64,000 bases of DNA from CBFHOS01 sp965657645 (GTDB lineage: Bacteria > Pseudomonadota > Alphaproteobacteria > Puniceispirillales > Puniceispirillaceae): the NCBI GenBank assembly GCA_965657645.1, contig CBFHOS010000003.1, positions 44,699 to 108,698 on the forward strand, given 5' to 3'. The position numbers and the translations under genes are program-made. The stretch's first letter is position 1. Each line of letters begins with the position of its first letter. A model generated the notes under the pieces. That model saw nothing but the letters and a program-made list of their open reading frames with translations, was not told the DNA's origin and did no database searches. This document shows positions 32,592 to 42,195 of this stretch, piece by piece.

Positions 32592-33464
32592 TTACACGTC
32601 ATCGGAGTCGGACGCCGAACCAACATGATGCACCACACGCTGGGGAAACGGAATATCAATGCCATGCTCGTCCAGAATGGTTTTCATTTGACGGTTCAAG
32701 TCCCAATAAAGATCGAAAAAATCATCATATTGTGCATAGGCACGCAAGCGCACATTAATCGCGCTATCACCATAGCTAACGACTAGAAAACGTGGCGCTG
32801 GATCTTTGAGAACCCGCGGGTCTTGGGCCAGTTTCAGCAAAGCCTTTTCGGCTAGATCTAAAGACGATCCATAGCCGATGCCAATATCCATATCCATTCG
32901 GCGGGTGCCATAACGCGCATGATTGACGATCTGTGAGCCCCAAATCTGGGAGTTGGGAACCGATGTGTACACATTGTCAAACGTATCAATCACCGTGGTG
33001 AATAGGCCAATCTCGCGCACGGAGCCAGACACCCCAGCCGCCTCGACCCAGTCGCCAAGCTTGAACGGCCGCAAAAATAACAGCATCAGACCAGCGGCGA
33101 CATTCGATAATGTACCCTGTAGCGCAAGGCCAATCGCAATGCCGGCCGCACCAAGAACGGCGATGATAGATGTGGTTTCGACACCAAAATTACCCAGCGC
33201 AACAACGACCGTGAGGACAAGTCCGCCATAGCGCACAATCGCCGCCAGCATCGGGACGAGCGTTGGATCAATCCGCGAGACCTTTTCCAGCGAATTGCGC
33301 GTCACCCGGCCAGCTTTACGCGACAGGTAAATGCCGATGATAACCGTTAGGATACCAGCCAGCAGATTAAGCGTATAAGAGGTCGCGATGTTGACACTCT
33401 GCTCAGTCAGTAAATCGGTAATACCGAGCTTTGTGGTCAGCGTTTCTAGCGACAAATCTTCCAT
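32592..33464 (-). CDS. MscS-family mechanosensitive channel
   Basis: 290 residues, about the length of E. coli MscS (286). Three N-terminal transmembrane helices end in the pore helix AAGIAIGLALQGTLSNVAAGLMLLF (Gly/Ala-rich), followed by the beta domain FKLGDWVEAAGVSGSVREIGLFTTVI and the C-terminal alpha/beta cage (DMDIGIGYGSSLDLAEKAL). The protein releases solutes on hypo-osmotic shock. It ends in acidic ASDSDDV. Monocistronic; 175 bp separate it from the divergent ribF. Confidence 0.94.
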   Translation of the reverse strand: MEDLSLETLTTKLGITDLLTEQSVNIATSYTLNLLAGILTVIIGIYLSRKAGRVTRNSLEKVSRIDPTLVPMLAAIVRYGGLVLTVVVALGNFGVETTSIIAVLGAAGIAIGLALQGTLSNVAAGLMLLFLRPFKLGDWVEAAGVSGSVREIGLFTTVIDTFDNVYTSVPNSQIWGSQIVNHARYGTRRMDMDIGIGYGSSLDLAEKALLKLAQDPRVLKDPAPRFLVVSYGDSAINVRLRAYAQYDDFFDLYWDLNRQMKTILDEHGIDIPFPQRVVHHVGSASDSDDV

Positions 33465-33639
33465 CTATGGCTCCTGCTTGGCGATAACATCACGGCGAAA
33501 TTTACACGGCTAGGTCAGCGCGGGTAAATTAATGCTGTAATCTATCTTGTAATTATTCCCAGCTTAGGGGTTTTTTCATCATCTGGAAACGGTTTCTTTC
33601 GTTGATATTGGGCGGCCTTGCGGGATATAGTGCGGCCCC

Positions 33640-34623
33640 ATGACACGCTTTTTTGACAAATCCGCCCAGATCATCGATTGGGCCACCACCGATGCACCCA
33701 TCGACGGCGTAGAATTGTGTGCGGCTATCGGTAATTTTGATGGTGTTCATAAGGGCCATCAAAAGGTTGTCGAGGCGGCGGTTCGGGCGGCCCAAGAGGC
33801 TGGGATGGTATCGGCGGTGATTACTTTTGATCCGCATCCCCGCGAATATTTCAGACAGGATGACGCGCCCTTTCATCTGGCTGATCGCATAGAGAATGAC
33901 CGGCTATTATCCGGCCTCGGCGTTGACCGCATTATCCATGTGCAATTCGATGATAATCTGCGGCGCACCGATGCGACCGAATTTGTCACCACGATTTTGC
34001 CTAGCCTTGGCGTGAAACAGCTATTCGCTGGTGTTGATTTTGCCTTTGGTAAAGGGCGCGGCGGTGATGTTGATACGATCAAACAGATTGGTGCAAAAGT
34101 CGGTATTTCGGCCCATCCGGTGGCATTGCTGGTTGATGAACATAGCGTTGTTATTTCATCTAGCCGCATTCGCGCCGCCCTACAGGCCGGTGAGCCAGAA
34201 CAGGCCGCCGAAATGCTGGGCCATGATTGGGCGGTTACTGGCATAGTCCAACAGGGCGACCAGCGGGGCCGAACAATCGGGTTCCCAACGGCAAATATCG
34301 TGCTTGGCCCGTTGCAAAACCCGGCCTTTGGGGTTTATGCGGTGGAAATCTATGAAGAGTGCAACGGCAAGGCGCCGGAATTGCTGGGCAATGGTGTTGC
34401 CAATATTGGTATTCGTCCAACCGTTGAAAATCGCGGCGTCTTGTGTGAGGCGCATTTGTTCGACCAGAACATTGATTTATACGGCCGCCGGCTGTCGATT
34501 AGGCTAAAGGCGTTTTTGCGGGGCGAGAAGAAATTCTCTGGTATTGAAGAACTGACCACTCAAATTGCCAAAGACGCCGATCAAGCGCGGGCCATTTTAC
34601 CGGCCAGCAAACAGACCGCCTAG
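33640..34623 (+). CDS. ribF: Bifunctional riboflavin kinase/FAD synthetase
   Basis: Makes FMN and then FAD from riboflavin. 327 residues. The N-terminal nucleotidyltransferase domain has AIGNFDGVHKGHQ near residue 30, VITFDPHPREYF, and SSSRIRAAL. The C-terminal flavokinase domain has GRTIGFPTANI and NIGIRPTVE. First gene of a rightward unit with ileS, lspA, bamF and mutL. No FMN riboswitch was seen upstream. Confidence 0.95.
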   Translation: MTRFFDKSAQIIDWATTDAPIDGVELCAAIGNFDGVHKGHQKVVEAAVRAAQEAGMVSAVITFDPHPREYFRQDDAPFHLADRIENDRLLSGLGVDRIIHVQFDDNLRRTDATEFVTTILPSLGVKQLFAGVDFAFGKGRGGDVDTIKQIGAKVGISAHPVALLVDEHSVVISSSRIRAALQAGEPEQAAEMLGHDWAVTGIVQQGDQRGRTIGFPTANIVLGPLQNPAFGVYAVEIYEECNGKAPELLGNGVANIGIRPTVENRGVLCEAHLFDQNIDLYGRRLSIRLKAFLRGEKKFSGIEELTTQIAKDADQARAILPASKQTA

Positions 34624-34634
34624 CCCTGATCAGA

Positions 34635-34660
34635 CCAGAGTAACAGGCCAGAATAACAGA
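34635..34660. repeat. 13-bp tandem duplication after ribF
   Basis: Two adjacent 13-bp units, CCAGAGTAACAGG (34635) and CCAGAATAACAGA (34648), differ at two positions. They lie 12 bp beyond the ribF stop. Confidence 0.7.
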
Positions 34661-34705
34661 CTTGATTAAATGCTGCATGACGCAGCGCAAACGAGAGATT
34701 TTGTG

Positions 34706-37501
34706 ATGAATTACAAAGAGACAGTATTCCTTCCTCGAACGGATTTTCCGATGCGTGGCGGCTTGCCAAAGAAAGAGCCGGAAATTCTGGAAAACTGGAA
34801 ATCGATCGATATTTACACAAAGCTTCGGGCCGCCCGCAAAGGCGCCGAGCCGTTTATCCTGCATGATGGCCCACCATATGCGAACGGCCAGTTGCATATC
34901 GGTCATGCGCTCAACAAAATTCTGAAAGATGTGGTTAACCGCTCGCAATCAATGCTTGGCAAGGATGCCAATTATGTTCCGGGTTGGGATTGCCATGGCT
35001 TGCCTATCGAATGGAAAATCGAAGAACAATATCGCAAAAAGGGCAAGGATAAGGATCAGGTTCCGGTCGAGGAATTCCGCCAGGAATGCCGCGATTTTGC
35101 GGCCCATTGGCTCGATGTTCAATCCGAAGAATTCCAGCGTTTAGGCGTTTTGGGCGATTGGAAAGACCCTTATAAAACGATGACGTTCGAGGCCGAGGCA
35201 ACAATCGCTGGAGAACTTGGCAAGATCTTGATGGGCGGCAGTCTCTATCGGGGGGCCAAGCCGGTGATGTGGTCGCCGGTTGAAAAAACAGCCCTAGCCG
35301 AAGCCGAGATCGAATATGAGGATCACACCTCAACAACGATTTATGCACGCTTTCCTGTGATCAAACCGAGCCATCCGGCCCTAGAGGGTGCCAGCATTGT
35401 AATCTGGACCACGACCCCTTGGACGATGCCGGGCAACCGTGCGCTGGCCTGTCATGAGAACATCGAGTACGCGGTGGTTCGTATCACCGCTCTGGCCGAA
35501 GGGTCACATGCCAAATTGGATGACGTCATCGTTGTCGCACGGGATCTGTTGGATGTTGTCATGCCGGCAATTGGCGTTGATGCCTATGATGTCGTTACCG
35601 AGGTAACCGGCGCCGATTGTGTTGGCTCTGTCGCCGCGCATCCGCTTGCCGGTCATGGGTATGAGCATGAAGTGCCACTATTCCACGCCGATTATGTGAC
35701 GACTGAACAGGGTACAGGCTTTGTGCATATTGCCCCCGGGCACGGCGTCGAGGATTATGAATTAGCGCATTTGGTGCATGGTATCCCACTGCCTGATACG
35801 GTTGCAGAAGATGGCAAGATCATGGAGCATTTGCCACTATTTGCGGGTATGCACGTTCTGCGTGACAATAAAAAGATTGCTGAAATGATGGCTGAGCTCG
35901 GCGGTGTAATTGGCATCGGCACATTGGTTCATTCCTATCCGCATTCATGGCGTTCAAAGGCACCGTTGGTCTATCGCAACACGGCACAATGGTTTGTGTC
36001 GATGGAGTCGCACGGGTTGCGTGATACCGCGATTGACGAGCTTGGCCGCACCGCCTTTTACCCGCCAGCAGGCCAGAACCGTCTGACCTCGATGATTGCC
36101 CAGCGTCCTGACTGGTGCCTGTCGCGCCAGCGTGCGTGGGGTGTGCCGATCACAGTGTTCGTGCATAAGAAAACGGGCGAGCCATTGCGTGATCAAGCCG
36201 TTATTGACCGGATTGTAGAGGCAATGAAAGAAGAGGGGGCCGATTGCTGGTTTGCCTCTGACGCGCGGCGTTTCCTTGGCAATGATTATGATCCAAGCGA
36301 ATATGAGAAAGTCACTGATATTCTGGATGTCTGGTTTGATTCAGGATCAACCCATGCCTTTGTTCTAGAGGCGCGCGATGATCTGGATAGCCCGGCTGAT
36401 CTGTATCTTGAAGGATCGGACCAGCATCGTGGTTGGTTCCATTCATCCTTGTTGCAATCTTGTGCGACACGTGGACGGGCGCCATATAAAGGCGTTCTGA
36501 CGCATGGTTTTGTGCTTGACGAGCAGGGCCGCAAAATGTCGAAATCTCTCGGCAATGTGGTCACCCCACAAGCGATCATGGACCAGAATGGCGCTGATAT
36601 TCTGCGCCTTTGGGTGGTGAGCTCGGACTATTATAGCGATTTGCGGATTGGCTCCGAAATCATCAAACGGATGACCGATAATTACCGGCGGTTCCGCAAT
36701 ACCTTGCGTTACCTGCTTGGCGCGCTGGATGGTTTTGATGCGCGTGAGGCGGTTGGCTATGACGACATGCCGGATCTTGAAAAATGGATGCTTAACCGGC
36801 TAGCCACGATCGATGTTAAAATCCGTGAGCTAACCGAAGCTTATGATTTTCATGGTATTTTCACCGAGCTTCATACGCTTTGTAACAGCGACTTGTCGGC
36901 CTTTTATTTCGATATCCGCAAGGACCGGTTATATTGTGATGACCTCAATTCTATCGAACGGCGGGCAACCCGCACGGTGATGAATGAGGTATTTGAACGC
37001 TTGACCGCTTGGCTGGCGCCGATCTTGTGCTTTACCGCCGAGGAAGCGTGGCAAGCCCGTGTTGCTGACATCGAAAATTCAGTGCATTTGCGCCAATATG
37101 ATCCGATCCCGGCAGAATGGCATAATGCTGAAATCGTCGCGAATTGGGATGCCATCCGCAATGTTCGTAGTGTCGTGATGAGCGCATTAGAAGCGGCGCG
37201 TAATGACGGCACGATCGGTGGATCCTTGCAAGCGGCCCCGACCATTCACCTAAGCGCAGATCTGGCACAGTATTTTGCCGATCAGGATGCGGCGGCGCTA
37301 TTCATCACCTCAGACGCAACGATCACCACCGAAGCCGCGCCTAGCGATGCCTTTGTCATGGACGGCGTTAGTAATGTGGCGGTTAGCATTGCCGTGGCCG
37401 AAGGTGGCAAATGTGGGCGTTGTTGGAAAATCACCCCGGAAGTCACCACAGAGGACGGTATTTGCGGACGCTGTGATGATGTGATCAAGGCCGCGCAATG
37501 A
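34706..37501 (+). CDS. ileS: Isoleucyl-tRNA synthetase
   Basis: Charges tRNA-Ile. 931 residues from the ATG at 34706, which fits the family start (YKETVFLPRTDFPMRGGLPKKEPEIL) and has GAGAG upstream; an ATG at 34670 is in frame but less likely. HIGH motif HIGHALNKIL near residue 65, the CP1 editing domain (TTTPWTMPGNRA), KMSKS motif RKMSKSLGN near 608, anticodon-binding domain, and a C-terminal zinc C4 site (CGRCWK and CGRC). It overlaps lspA by 4 bp, the classical ileS-lspA coupling. Confidence 0.97.
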   Translation: MNYKETVFLPRTDFPMRGGLPKKEPEILENWKSIDIYTKLRAARKGAEPFILHDGPPYANGQLHIGHALNKILKDVVNRSQSMLGKDANYVPGWDCHGLPIEWKIEEQYRKKGKDKDQVPVEEFRQECRDFAAHWLDVQSEEFQRLGVLGDWKDPYKTMTFEAEATIAGELGKILMGGSLYRGAKPVMWSPVEKTALAEAEIEYEDHTSTTIYARFPVIKPSHPALEGASIVIWTTTPWTMPGNRALACHENIEYAVVRITALAEGSHAKLDDVIVVARDLLDVVMPAIGVDAYDVVTEVTGADCVGSVAAHPLAGHGYEHEVPLFHADYVTTEQGTGFVHIAPGHGVEDYELAHLVHGIPLPDTVAEDGKIMEHLPLFAGMHVLRDNKKIAEMMAELGGVIGIGTLVHSYPHSWRSKAPLVYRNTAQWFVSMESHGLRDTAIDELGRTAFYPPAGQNRLTSMIAQRPDWCLSRQRAWGVPITVFVHKKTGEPLRDQAVIDRIVEAMKEEGADCWFASDARRFLGNDYDPSEYEKVTDILDVWFDSGSTHAFVLEARDDLDSPADLYLEGSDQHRGWFHSSLLQSCATRGRAPYKGVLTHGFVLDEQGRKMSKSLGNVVTPQAIMDQNGADILRLWVVSSDYYSDLRIGSEIIKRMTDNYRRFRNTLRYLLGALDGFDAREAVGYDDMPDLEKWMLNRLATIDVKIRELTEAYDFHGIFTELHTLCNSDLSAFYFDIRKDRLYCDDLNSIERRATRTVMNEVFERLTAWLAPILCFTAEEAWQARVADIENSVHLRQYDPIPAEWHNAEIVANWDAIRNVRSVVMSALEAARNDGTIGGSLQAAPTIHLSADLAQYFADQDAAALFITSDATITTEAAPSDAFVMDGVSNVAVSIAVAEGGKCGRCWKITPEVTTEDGICGRCDDVIKAAQ

Positions 37502-38037
37502 GTGCAGAAATGACGCCCGATAATCCCGACGATAAGAATAAATCTAAAGTTGGGTTTATGGGGACGCCGTCATTTCGGTATATGTTCACCATCTTTGTGC
37601 TGGTGGTGGTCGCCGACCAGATCACCAAGCAGATAATGCTGGATTGGATTTTTGCCGAGCCCCAGCTAGTCAGAGTGATGCCATTCCTTAACTTTGTGCC
37701 TGTGTGGAACCCGGGGATGAGCTTTGGCATGCTAGCCGAGGGCGGGGCTATCGTGCGCTATGGTTTAACATTGCTTGCGGTGCTGGTAGCAGGTTGGCTT
37801 TTGTGGCAACATGCGGTATTGAGCAAGGCACAGATTATCGCTGGCGGGTTGATCGCTGGCGGCGCAATTGGAAATGCAATTGACCGGTTGCGTTTTGGCA
37901 AAGTTGTTGATTTTATAGACGTATATGTTCAAGGGTGGCATTGGCCGGCCTTTAATATAGCCGATGCAGGCATCACCGTTGGCGCGCTATTATGGGCGTA
38001 CAGCATTTTCTTTGGACAGGAGACCAGCACATCATGA
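37498..38037 (+). CDS. lspA: Lipoprotein signal peptidase (signal peptidase II)
   Basis: Aspartyl protease of the inner membrane that cleaves prolipoproteins before the modified Cys. 179 residues, four hydrophobic segments after a polar N-terminal extension of about 25 residues. The conserved blocks are VVADQITKQIM, NPGMSFGML, GAIGNAIDRLRFGKVVDFIDV (first catalytic Asp) and WPAFNIADAGITVG (second Asp). It overlaps ileS (ATGA) and bamF (ATGA) on either side. BamF, the next gene, is itself a predicted lipoprotein substrate. Confidence 0.96.
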   Translation: MSAEMTPDNPDDKNKSKVGFMGTPSFRYMFTIFVLVVVADQITKQIMLDWIFAEPQLVRVMPFLNFVPVWNPGMSFGMLAEGGAIVRYGLTLLAVLVAGWLLWQHAVLSKAQIIAGGLIAGGAIGNAIDRLRFGKVVDFIDVYVQGWHWPAFNIADAGITVGALLWAYSIFFGQETSTS

Positions 38038-38606
38038 CTTTTTCGATGACAGAAATATCGGGATTAGGGACAAAGACACTGCGTCTTGCTCTGTTGGGTT
38101 TGCTGGCTGGAACCGTCATTGGATGTTCTGACTTCCGCCGCGCCATTGGCGAAGAGAAATCATCACCTGACGAATTTGAAGTGGTCGTGCGCCCGCCATT
38201 GTCACTACCACCGGGATTTAGCGACCGCCCTGAAGATATCAGAGCGCAGGAAGAAAAAGCGGCAGTGGCCACCGATTCTAAATCGCAGGCACAATCTATT
38301 CTGGGCACCAGCCTCGATGCGAACATTGATGCGAGCGCCACCGGCTATGGACAGATTTTCAATTTCGCCAGCATTCCGGATAATATTCGTGAAACTGTTG
38401 ATGAAGAAACCTATGGCATTCAGTTTGAGCGCCGCCTGCCGCTAGAACGGTTGTTTGGTGATTTGCCGGATATTGGTCCGGTCTTGGACAAGATGGCCGA
38501 AGACCAGCGCATTCGCAAAAACCGGCAGGAAGGTTTGCTTCCTACCGAGGGTGATACCATTGCCATCGACGCACAGTCTAACGAGACTGTAATCATCAAA
38601 GAGTGA
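38034..38606 (+). CDS. bamF: BamF-type lipoprotein (DUF3035)
   Basis: 190 residues. The start at 38034 overlaps the lspA stop by 4 bp; a longer frame from 37992 would place the lipobox too far in. A lipoprotein signal peptide ends at VIGC with the acylated Cys31. The mature protein begins SDFRRAIGEEKSSPDEFEVVVRPPLSLPPGF, the hallmark of DUF3035 proteins identified as BamF, an alphaproteobacterial subunit of the outer-membrane protein assembly machine. Placement after ileS-lspA is the usual context. The rest is low-complexity and acidic/polar. Confidence 0.88.
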   Translation: MTFSMTEISGLGTKTLRLALLGLLAGTVIGCSDFRRAIGEEKSSPDEFEVVVRPPLSLPPGFSDRPEDIRAQEEKAAVATDSKSQAQSILGTSLDANIDASATGYGQIFNFASIPDNIRETVDEETYGIQFERRLPLERLFGDLPDIGPVLDKMAEDQRIRKNRQEGLLPTEGDTIAIDAQSNETVIIKE

Positions 38607-38613
38607 CGCCATA

Positions 38614-40458
38614 ATGGCCGTGATCCGGCAATTACCGGACTTATTGGTTAATCAGATTGCCGCTGGTGAGGTTATTGAACGCCCGGCAAGCGCACTCAAA
38701 GAACTTGTTGAAAATGCCCTTGATGCCGGTGCAACTAGCGTTGGCGTGACCCTACGCCGCGGCGGTATCGACGAGATCACCGTGGTTGATGACGGCCACG
38801 GCATGTCCCCCGATGATATAGCCCTTGCGGTACGCCGTCATGCGACCTCTAAATTGCCGCAGGATAATCTCGACCAGATAAATTCACTGGGGTTTCGCGG
38901 TGAGGCTTTGCCGTCTATTGGTGCCGTCTCAAACCTATCTATCACCTCTATCACGCCGGATGAAGAACATGCCTGGATGGTTCAGGTGAATTGCGGCGCG
39001 GTGTCTAACCCCGCACCGGCGGCCTTGCAAAAGGGCACGGTGATGTCGGTCACCCAGCTATTCAAAGCGGTGCCTGCACGGTTGAAATTTCTGAAAACCG
39101 ACCGGACCGAGCAAGGCCAATGCGTTGACGTGATGAAACGTTTGGCGATGGCGTGGCCGCATGTGGGATTTAGCCTTGTTAATGATGGCCGCACCTTGCT
39201 GGATCTGGAAAAGCCAGAGCTGGCGTCAGATCAGGCCGGTGATGCCGCCCAATTGGCCCGGCGTCTTGCCGCGATCATGGGGCGCGGTTTTGCCGATGAA
39301 GCTGCCCGCATTGAAGCCGCCCGTGAACAGATCACATTGTCGGGTCTACTTGGCCTGCCAACAATGAACAGGCCCACACCGGCACAGATTTACCTGTTTG
39401 TGAATGGCCGACCGATACATGACCGCTCGTTGCTGGGCGCTATTAGGGCCGGATATAGCGATACATTACCGCGTGGACGCCATCCGATGGCGGCTTTGTT
39501 CCTGACGCTTCCGGCTGATCAATTGGATGTGAATGTGCATCCGGCCAAGGCAGAGGTCCGCTTTCGTGATGCGGCGGCGGTGCGCTCATTGCTGGTCGGG
39601 GCTATTCGGGCGCAATTGCTAGATGACGGTATTCGCGCAACGGGTGAGGGCGGCGAGGCCACTATGCACCGTTTTGGCGCCTCGACCGGATCACAGTTTT
39701 CTGCGCCGCCATCAAGTCGTCCGCGCTATGCCCCCTCTAGCGCTAGTGGTTATGGGCATTGGCAAGCACCGGTGAATGAGACAAAGCCAAGCGGGTTTTT
39801 GGGTGATGCACCGCTACAGGCGCGCCCGACCGATGCGATGAACGAAATCCCGAATGTGGGCGATGATGCTGGCCGCGATCAGCTATTAGGCGCGGCCAAG
39901 GCCCAGTTGCACAAAACCTATATCGTTGCGGAAACCGAAGATGGGTTGACCATTATCGATCAGCACGCCGCGCATGAACGCCTTGTTATGGAACGGATGA
40001 AGGCGGCGATGGCTGATAAGACGGTCGCCGCGCAAAATTTGCTCCTGCCCGAAGTGGTGGAATTGCCCGATCATCACTGTCACGCCATTTTAGGTGAGGC
40101 CGCGTTAATGAATGACATGGGCATGGATATCGAAGGCTTTGGCGAAGGCGCGGTGATTGTTCGCTCGATTCCCGCCATGCTCGGCAATCCCAATGCCAAA
40201 CAACTTATTCAGGATATTGCCGAGGAACTAGCGGAATTGGGCGGTAGCACGGCGCTAGAGGACAAAATCAATCATGTGTTGGCGACAGTGTCTTGTCACG
40301 GGTCCGTGCGGGCAGGGCGTGTTTTGAATGCGACCGAGATGAATGCTTTGTTGCGGGAAATGGAAGTCACCCCGCGCTCAGGCCAGTGCAATCACGGACG
40401 GCCAACATATGTGCAATTGTCGATTGGCGATATCGAGAGTCTGTTCGGCCGTAAGTAA
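38614..40458 (+). CDS. mutL: DNA mismatch repair protein MutL
   Basis: Couples mismatch recognition by MutS to strand incision. 614 residues. N-terminal GHKL ATPase: ELVENALDAGAT, VVDDGHGMS, FRGEALPSIG and KAVPARLKFLKTD. A variable linker covers about 350-425. The C-terminal dimer domain has the endonuclease motif DQHAxxExxxxE (DQHAAHERLVME, near residue 448) plus CHGSVRAG and QCNHGRPTYV. This shows a MutL with its own nicking activity, as expected where MutH is absent. It lies 7 bp after bamF and ends convergent with rsmD. Confidence 0.96.
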   Translation: MAVIRQLPDLLVNQIAAGEVIERPASALKELVENALDAGATSVGVTLRRGGIDEITVVDDGHGMSPDDIALAVRRHATSKLPQDNLDQINSLGFRGEALPSIGAVSNLSITSITPDEEHAWMVQVNCGAVSNPAPAALQKGTVMSVTQLFKAVPARLKFLKTDRTEQGQCVDVMKRLAMAWPHVGFSLVNDGRTLLDLEKPELASDQAGDAAQLARRLAAIMGRGFADEAARIEAAREQITLSGLLGLPTMNRPTPAQIYLFVNGRPIHDRSLLGAIRAGYSDTLPRGRHPMAALFLTLPADQLDVNVHPAKAEVRFRDAAAVRSLLVGAIRAQLLDDGIRATGEGGEATMHRFGASTGSQFSAPPSSRPRYAPSSASGYGHWQAPVNETKPSGFLGDAPLQARPTDAMNEIPNVGDDAGRDQLLGAAKAQLHKTYIVAETEDGLTIIDQHAAHERLVMERMKAAMADKTVAAQNLLLPEVVELPDHHCHAILGEAALMNDMGMDIEGFGEGAVIVRSIPAMLGNPNAKQLIQDIAEELAELGGSTALEDKINHVLATVSCHGSVRAGRVLNATEMNALLREMEVTPRSGQCNHGRPTYVQLSIGDIESLFGRK

Positions 40459-40480
40459 ATGCTGGCGTAATGGGGTCTGC

Positions 40481-41047
40481 CTATTTGGCGGCGATGAAAT
40501 GCAGCATCGCTTTTCCGTATTTGCGCTGTTCCAAAATTGTTAAATGATGCTGATCCAGCAATGCGCTATCCAAAACTTCATTCTTCGCCGTCTCGATAAC
40601 GATTAATGCCTCTGGTGCTAGTGCACCGATGCTGTGAAGATTGGCAACGGCCCGCAATCCATCACCAGTGCCATAGGGCGCATCAGCAAAAACCAGATTG
40701 GCCGCATCGCCGCGAATATTCCCCATAGTGATCGCATTACCGCCAATGATTGCGGCATCATCGGCGCGTTTTAACAGGGAAATATTCTCACGCAGAACGC
40801 CAAGGGCGCGGGCGTCACTCTCGACAAAGCTGGCATAGGCGGCGCCATGCGACAGGGCCTCTAGCCCAAGGGCACCAGTGCCGGCGAACAGGTCAATGAC
40901 AATGCCACCATCCAACGGCGCACCAAACCGGCCCCCATTGAGGATGTTGAATAGCGATTCTCTGACGCGGTCTGCGGTTGGGCGGGTTTTATCGCCGACC
41001 AGATCTGCCAGTTTTGTTCCGCGATGGCGGCCGCCGATTATCCGCAT
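40481..41047 (-). CDS. rsmD: 16S rRNA (guanine(966)-N2)-methyltransferase
   Basis: Methylates G966 of 16S rRNA. 188 residues from the ATG at 41047 (MRIIGGRHRGTKL is the family start, with AGAGG upstream). SAM-binding motif VIDLFAGTGALGLEALSHGA near residue 55, and the catalytic motif reads ADAPYGTG, where most members have DPPY. Its first 19 codons overlap the 3' end of rluB in another frame, so translation is probably coupled. Confidence 0.93.
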   Translation of the reverse strand: MRIIGGRHRGTKLADLVGDKTRPTADRVRESLFNILNGGRFGAPLDGGIVIDLFAGTGALGLEALSHGAAYASFVESDARALGVLRENISLLKRADDAAIIGGNAITMGNIRGDAANLVFADAPYGTGDGLRAVANLHSIGALAPEALIVIETAKNEVLDSALLDQHHLTILEQRKYGKAMLHFIAAK

Positions 41048-42131
41048 CTCTACCTCTTTTATCTGCTGATGGGCGTTTGCCTGCCGATGCACCCTTAGGC
41101 GTCGATGGACCCTTATTAGAAGCTGGGCGTTCGGACGTGGCGGCTTTTTTGGCGGCTAGCTTGTGGGCCTGATATTTCTCTTCAAACTTGCCAGACTTTG
41201 GACCAAAGCGTTTGCCGGTTTTCGACTTGGCGTTTGGCGTAGTCGGACCATTCTTCTCTGTGCCGCTACCTGCTGGTGCAGGGCGTCCGGGTTTGCCGGC
41301 AAATGTCTTCATCTTTGTTTTGCGGCTAGTCTTGAGGCGCAATTTTGGCTTTGCGTGACCGGTATCATCCTCTGGCGTTCCCTCGATGCCAAGCTGGTCG
41401 GCCAGCACCCGTGCCTTGACGATTTCAACCTGACCTTCTTCCAGATCACCTAGCTGGAACGGGCCATAGGATACTCTAATCAAGCGGCCAACCTTGTGGC
41501 CCAGATATTCCATGATCCGGCGAACCTCGCGGTTTTTACCCTCGCGAATGCTCACTGTTAGCCATGCGTTACTGGACATCTGGCGGTCTAATCTGGCGAT
41601 CACACTGCCATAGCGCACACCATCGATGGTGACGCCATCGGCTAGTGGCAATAATGTCGCCTCATCCACGCGGCCCTGAACACGAACCCGATATTTGCGC
41701 GACCAACCGGTGGCGGGCAATTCAAGATGCCGTGCCAAATCACCATCATTGGTTAGCAATAGCATGCCTTCAGAATCAATATCCAGGCGGCCCACGGTGA
41801 TTAGCCGCGGTAGATGTGACGGCAATACGTCAAAAATAGTCTGGCGGTTTTTTTCGTCCCGATCGCTCACCACCAAGCCGCGCGGCTTGTAATAACGATA
41901 GAGCAAAGTTGGCTCGCGGGCTGGCAATGGCTTGCCATCAACGCTAATCTTGTCAGTGGCGGTAACATTAAGGGCGGGACTATCAACGATCACCCCATTC
42001 ACCTTAACGCGGCCATCAAGGATGCGTGCCTCAGCCTCGCGGCGAGAACAAATACCGGCCCGCGCTATGCGCTTGGCAATGCGTTCGCTATCGGCTTTTT
42101 TGTCTAGTTCGAATGTATCTGTCTTGGTCAT
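40989..42131 (-). CDS. rluB: 23S rRNA pseudouridine synthase RluB-type, long basic tail
   Basis: Isomerises a uridine in helix 89 of 23S rRNA (RluB/E/F branch). 380 residues from the ATG at 42131. S4 RNA-binding domain at about 16-60 (RIARAGICSRREAEARILDG), and the catalytic Asp117 in GRLDIDSEGMLLLTNDG. From about residue 245 to the end the protein is a disordered Lys/Arg/Pro/Gly/Ser tail, common in alphaproteobacterial RluB. The tail's end is encoded over the first 59 bp of rsmD. It is divergent from tadA. Confidence 0.92.
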   Translation of the reverse strand: MTKTDTFELDKKADSERIAKRIARAGICSRREAEARILDGRVKVNGVIVDSPALNVTATDKISVDGKPLPAREPTLLYRYYKPRGLVVSDRDEKNRQTIFDVLPSHLPRLITVGRLDIDSEGMLLLTNDGDLARHLELPATGWSRKYRVRVQGRVDEATLLPLADGVTIDGVRYGSVIARLDRQMSSNAWLTVSIREGKNREVRRIMEYLGHKVGRLIRVSYGPFQLGDLEEGQVEIVKARVLADQLGIEGTPEDDTGHAKPKLRLKTSRKTKMKTFAGKPGRPAPAGSGTEKNGPTTPNAKSKTGKRFGPKSGKFEEKYQAHKLAAKKAATSERPASNKGPSTPKGASAGKRPSADKRGRDADNRRPPSRNKTGRSGRR

Positions 42132-42195
42132 GGGGCTGGTGTAATGGCAAAAACGGCGCTTTGCAAACCTCAACTGATTATGTAACGACTATAAG

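Noticed and set aside
34670..34705. Upstream ileS start
   Set aside because: The conserved family N-terminus and the better ribosome-binding sequence point to 34706.
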